NCBI RefSeq assembly: GCF_001540865.1
Contig: NC_033637.1
Coordinates: 3,739,349-3,803,348 of the forward strand
Source of the DNA: Ananas comosus
Taxonomy: Eukaryota; Streptophyta; Magnoliopsida; Poales; Bromeliaceae
Direction: 5' to 3'
DNA: 64,000 nt
Shown: positions 61,101-64,000 of the stretch, in pieces
Layout: each line of letters starts with the position of its first letter
How positions within the stretch are numbered: position 1 is the stretch's first letter
Position numbers and translations under genes: made by a program
The notes under the pieces: generated by a model
What the model was told of the DNA's origin: nothing
The model's input: only the letters and a program-made list of their open reading frames with translations
Database searches by the model: none

Positions 61101-63885
61101 TTCAGAGTATTCATGACTTACCTTAAGGCCATCTTTTGATAAAGCACTTTTCTTCTTTACAAGCCCAACATGCATGTCATCACCTTTTTTTAGTTGTATT
61201 TTAGTGGAATAGCTTCCTTCAGGAAGAAACTTACCAACCTGCATTGCAACACCGATTAGTTCTCCATTCATATCCTGATGAGAATATTAGTCACTAAAAC
61301 AAGAAGCCAACAACCACAAAACTGTAATAGTAGAAGTCCAGCTAATAATGCAACAAGACAAGGCCAAAAGCATGTTGCCAGATGTAACTTCTATGTAGTA
61401 AAAGATACCTCTTCAGTTTCTCTTAACTCCTTAGAGGTCAGTGAGACGCCAGGAATAGGTGTAGTAATTTTCCCAACCTTAATTTTCTTGGTAGGGTCTG
61501 CACTCTCAAGATCTAAACGAGAGCCACCACCTACTTTCTCAGCAAGTTTCTTCTTTCTTTTTGTGTCACTTTCATCCTCTGCACAACAATGCACAACTAT
61601 GTATAAAAGTGATAAGATAAGCTCCAGGCAAAACAACAGTCCAGAGTGTCTTATGCAATTAGCCAAAAGATGAAGCAAAAAATCTCTAAAATCTCTAGCT
61701 TTCACTAGAAAAATGCTCTAGAATTTCTATAGTGCGCATGCAGGTACCTCATTCATTTCCAACATAAAATTGCAGGAGAAGCAGAAATGAAAAGACAACA
61801 GAAAAGGTTGTATCTTCAACTATTTGCGTACTAAATGATGAATGAATGCCACACTCCATCATAGCATCCTTTGATATTTAAAGAAAGACCAAACTTGTCT
61901 TCAGCATTTAGGTCTAGAAGGCCTAGTGAACAATTATAGTTCCATTCTATCCATTTATAAAGTAACATTACAAAATATGTTCTAGAATACTACTCTGTAT
62001 TTCAGTAAGAAAGAGGTCATACCTGAACTGTGAAACAACCAGAATATGGTAAAATCATATGGCCAGTACAAAATTAAAAGGAAATAAGAGCACACAACTA
62101 ATGCTTTAAACTATTAGGAATACTTGTATCTGCCATACAATCATACATGTATTTAATGTCTACAACACAGTCAATAAACACATATTTTATACCTTCATAC
62201 TATACCTTTGGAAGTTCCTAGCAGCCACCTATAACACTAGCATACTACTGCTAGGAACCAAAATTGACGATCTTAAATAAATTATTCCTTACCTTCAAGC
62301 AGTCTAATTATAGCAGCAGCTTCAACCTCATCATCTTCAATTTCCTCTTCAGTTCGAGCTTGAGATGGGCCCCTTCTCATTTTGAACCCTCTCATACCAT
62401 CTGCTTTGCTGCTTCTCAAATCTATTTTACCAGCATCTTCTTCATCAAGCTCTTCTGCATCTAGCAAATTCTCAAGATCTCCAGCAAATGAATCCAGGTC
62501 ACTATTTGCTTCAGCCTCACTATCATTTTCATCACCATCAACAGCCGAAAGACTTTGAACTTGTCGATCCCAAATTTCTTGGCATTTCTCTCTAGCCTGC
62601 TGCTGAAGCTGCAGGAATGACATCCGCTGGCCACGCGCAAACTTGTTGAGCGTTGTTGCATCAACTTTAACTCCCGATGCAGCTTGCTCACTCGACATCT
62701 TCCGAACTAAAGCAATCCGATGCCACCTTGTCAACTTATCAATTTGCTCCTCTGGAACATTAAATTTTAAAAGAACCTGCGAACGAAAAAATAGGGAACA
62801 ATCCAAAAATCAGCAAAGAAATGGAGATACTATAGCAAATAAAGACAACCAATAAGAAAGATCTTATATAAAGCGAAGGCCATAAGAGAAGTTCCTTTCA
62901 GCACACACACTGTTCCTTCCCTAAATTAATATAAGACAAGACTAACTCTATAAATCAATGGAATAGCATGTCTTCTGAGTATCATGCGGCAGTTCTCAAA
63001 GAAAAGATGGACTTTTAATTCATTCACGACACTCCCTACTTGTTGACTGACTCTATCACGAGAAGCCGAGGCATGGTCGTCCCCACCACATGGGATTGAT
63101 GGAGGAGTTCAGATCATAATTTGACTTCAGTCTAGCAATGAATTGAATGTTCAATTTTAGCCATCGTTGTACGTTAACTCCAAATTTAATTTCATAAGGG
63201 AAGAAACATTGGAAAAAATGACTAGTCTTGTTTCCCGCAGGCCAGTCACAGAAGCGTTCAGATCCTACAAAATTTGATGGAAACTTCTGTTCTTTTCCAA
63301 AATCCAAACAGACTTGATGATGATTTCTGCCCATATTTGATGGAACAATGACTGATACTTGATACTGACCGTTCCTAGCGCAAGTGGCAAAAGGCTTGGT
63401 GGTTGGTACCCGAGATCCCAAGTTCGAATTCTAGTTAATTTACATTTTCAAGTAAGTTTATTTCTAAAAGATATAAACGAAGCGGGTAGCATGCTACCTT
63501 TCTCTCTCAAAAAAAAAAAAAAGACTGATACTCGATTCTCAAAACATTTTTTCCAAGTTTATTTACAAATTTCAAGCAGTAGGAAGCCACTTCATGGAGG
63601 TGTCATCAGAATAAACAACAAAAAAATTAAAGAAATAGAAAATCAAGTGAACACATTAAGAATCACAAAAACTAGTACCTCGCGTGCTGCATCCATGCTC
63701 AATCTGCGTAGATCAGCATCAGTGCCAGTCACTGTTGACCCCCCTCGTGCAGCAGCTGACTTCTTTTTAGCAGTCGAATTCGAAATAGGTGCTTTAGGAG
63801 TAACACGGACATAGCTAAATCCTAGTCCACGACCGGATGGATCACCAACACCTGTAATTTCCAACCGTTCTATATTTTCCCGGTC
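58129..63885 (-). CDS. TAF1: Transcription initiation factor TFIID subunit 1 (TAF1), C-terminal part
   Basis: Seven exons lie in the window: 63885-63679, 62776-62293, 61578-61409, 61274-61122, 60294-60226, 60126-59170 and 58491-58129. All are in phase and encode the last 800 residues; the gene continues past the right edge. In order: the end of the conserved core domain (RENIERLEITGVGDPSGRG, then the DLRRLSMDAAREV and FNVPEEQIDKLTRWHRI region); an acidic stretch; a CCHC zinc knuckle (CGACGQLGHMRTNKNC); a lysine-rich basic region; and a C-terminal bromodomain (PDYFDIIKRPMDLSTIRDKV, YNAHKYN) with the acetyl-lysine-binding Asn. TAF1 is the scaffold of TFIID at core promoters; its bromodomain reads acetylated histones. 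Introns over 300 bp (58492-59169, 60295-61121, 61579-62292, 62777-63678) hold no further gene, but the last contains a SINE. No damage is seen. Confidence 0.94.
63364..63522 (+). mobile_element. tRNA-derived SINE copy 2, inside a TAF1 intron
   Basis: Shows a pol III A-box-like TAGCGCAAGTGG, a B-box-like GTTCGAATTC, then AAGTTTATTTCTAAAAG and a poly(A) tail. Flanked by a 14-bp duplication with one mismatch, starting GACTGATACT (63350-63363 and 63523-63536). It is the cleanest copy in the window and lies antisense to TAF1. Confidence 0.88.
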
Positions 63886-64000
63886 CTGCAGATTGTATGC
63901 AAATAAGTGAATACATGCATGCATACAATCCATAATAATTAAAAAGGATGTTCCGATGCATGAGGCTCCAGCCAATGCCGGTAGGACAGCAGGTGTGCAA
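63886..64000 (-). other. TAF1 intron running off the window
   Basis: Upstream of the acceptor at 63886-63887 the sequence reads as intron. I see no coding continuation of TAF1 in these last 115 bases, so the next 5' exon lies outside. Confidence 0.6.

Noticed and set aside
63056..63421. 121-codon frame in a TAF1 intron
   Set aside because: Its N-terminal part is SINE sequence and the rest intronic; no family match.

Overview
This is nuclear DNA from a flowering plant. Genes are intron-rich and sit far apart in AT-rich intergenic DNA packed with small transposons. GC-rich first exons (receptor kinase, P450, BTB-TAZ gene) next to AT-rich introns point to a monocot. The species cannot be fixed from the sequence; a bromeliad such as pineapple would fit, but that is a guess. 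There are no bacterial-type operons, CRISPR arrays or rRNA genes, and I recognised no free-standing tRNA gene. Single N characters at 20607, 45425, 46157 and 49992 mark unresolved assembly joins.

Eight protein genes are supported. From left to right they are: the last exon of an oxysterol-binding-protein-related protein (+, 1602-1769); a BTB/POZ-TAZ adaptor (-, 7299-10181); a papain-type cysteine endopeptidase ending in RDEL (-, 12516-13998); the autophagy protein ATG16 (-, 15365-19367); the armadillo protein LFR, a SWI/SNF-associated factor (+, 21849-25918); a SOBIR1-like receptor kinase without LRRs (-, 30289-31929); a CYP86B-type cytochrome P450 (-, 42913-44697); and the 3' part of TAF1, the largest TFIID subunit (-, 58129-63885, running off the right edge). 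I rebuilt exon structures by following GT/AG sites and reading phase. Every junction keeps frame except LFR exon 1, which carries an apparent 1-nt frameshift. The genes are unrelated single-copy plant genes and form no pathway cluster.

Most of the rest is mobile DNA. At least five elements have 9-bp flanking duplications typical of Mutator-like transposons (8175-8916, 10404-10610, 19632-20202, 40716-41118, 35101-37462). The last is 2.4 kb long, carries a fragment of an LRR/F-box gene resembling D3/MAX2, and is nested in an older element. Tourist/Harbinger-like elements with TAA/TTA duplications lie at 27.7-29.1 kb and 38.6-39.3 kb. A tRNA-derived SINE family, a 5'-truncated LINE and several other MITE families are also present. 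The 46-52.3 kb stretch is a dense run of TA-flanked MITEs that share a core but have exchanged ends.

The best candidates for follow-up are the receptor kinase lacking both LRRs and the catalytic beta-3 lysine, the gene-capturing nested element, the modular MITE cluster, the LFR exon 1 frameshift, and the 150-bp exact duplication around an N, which is probably an assembly artefact.
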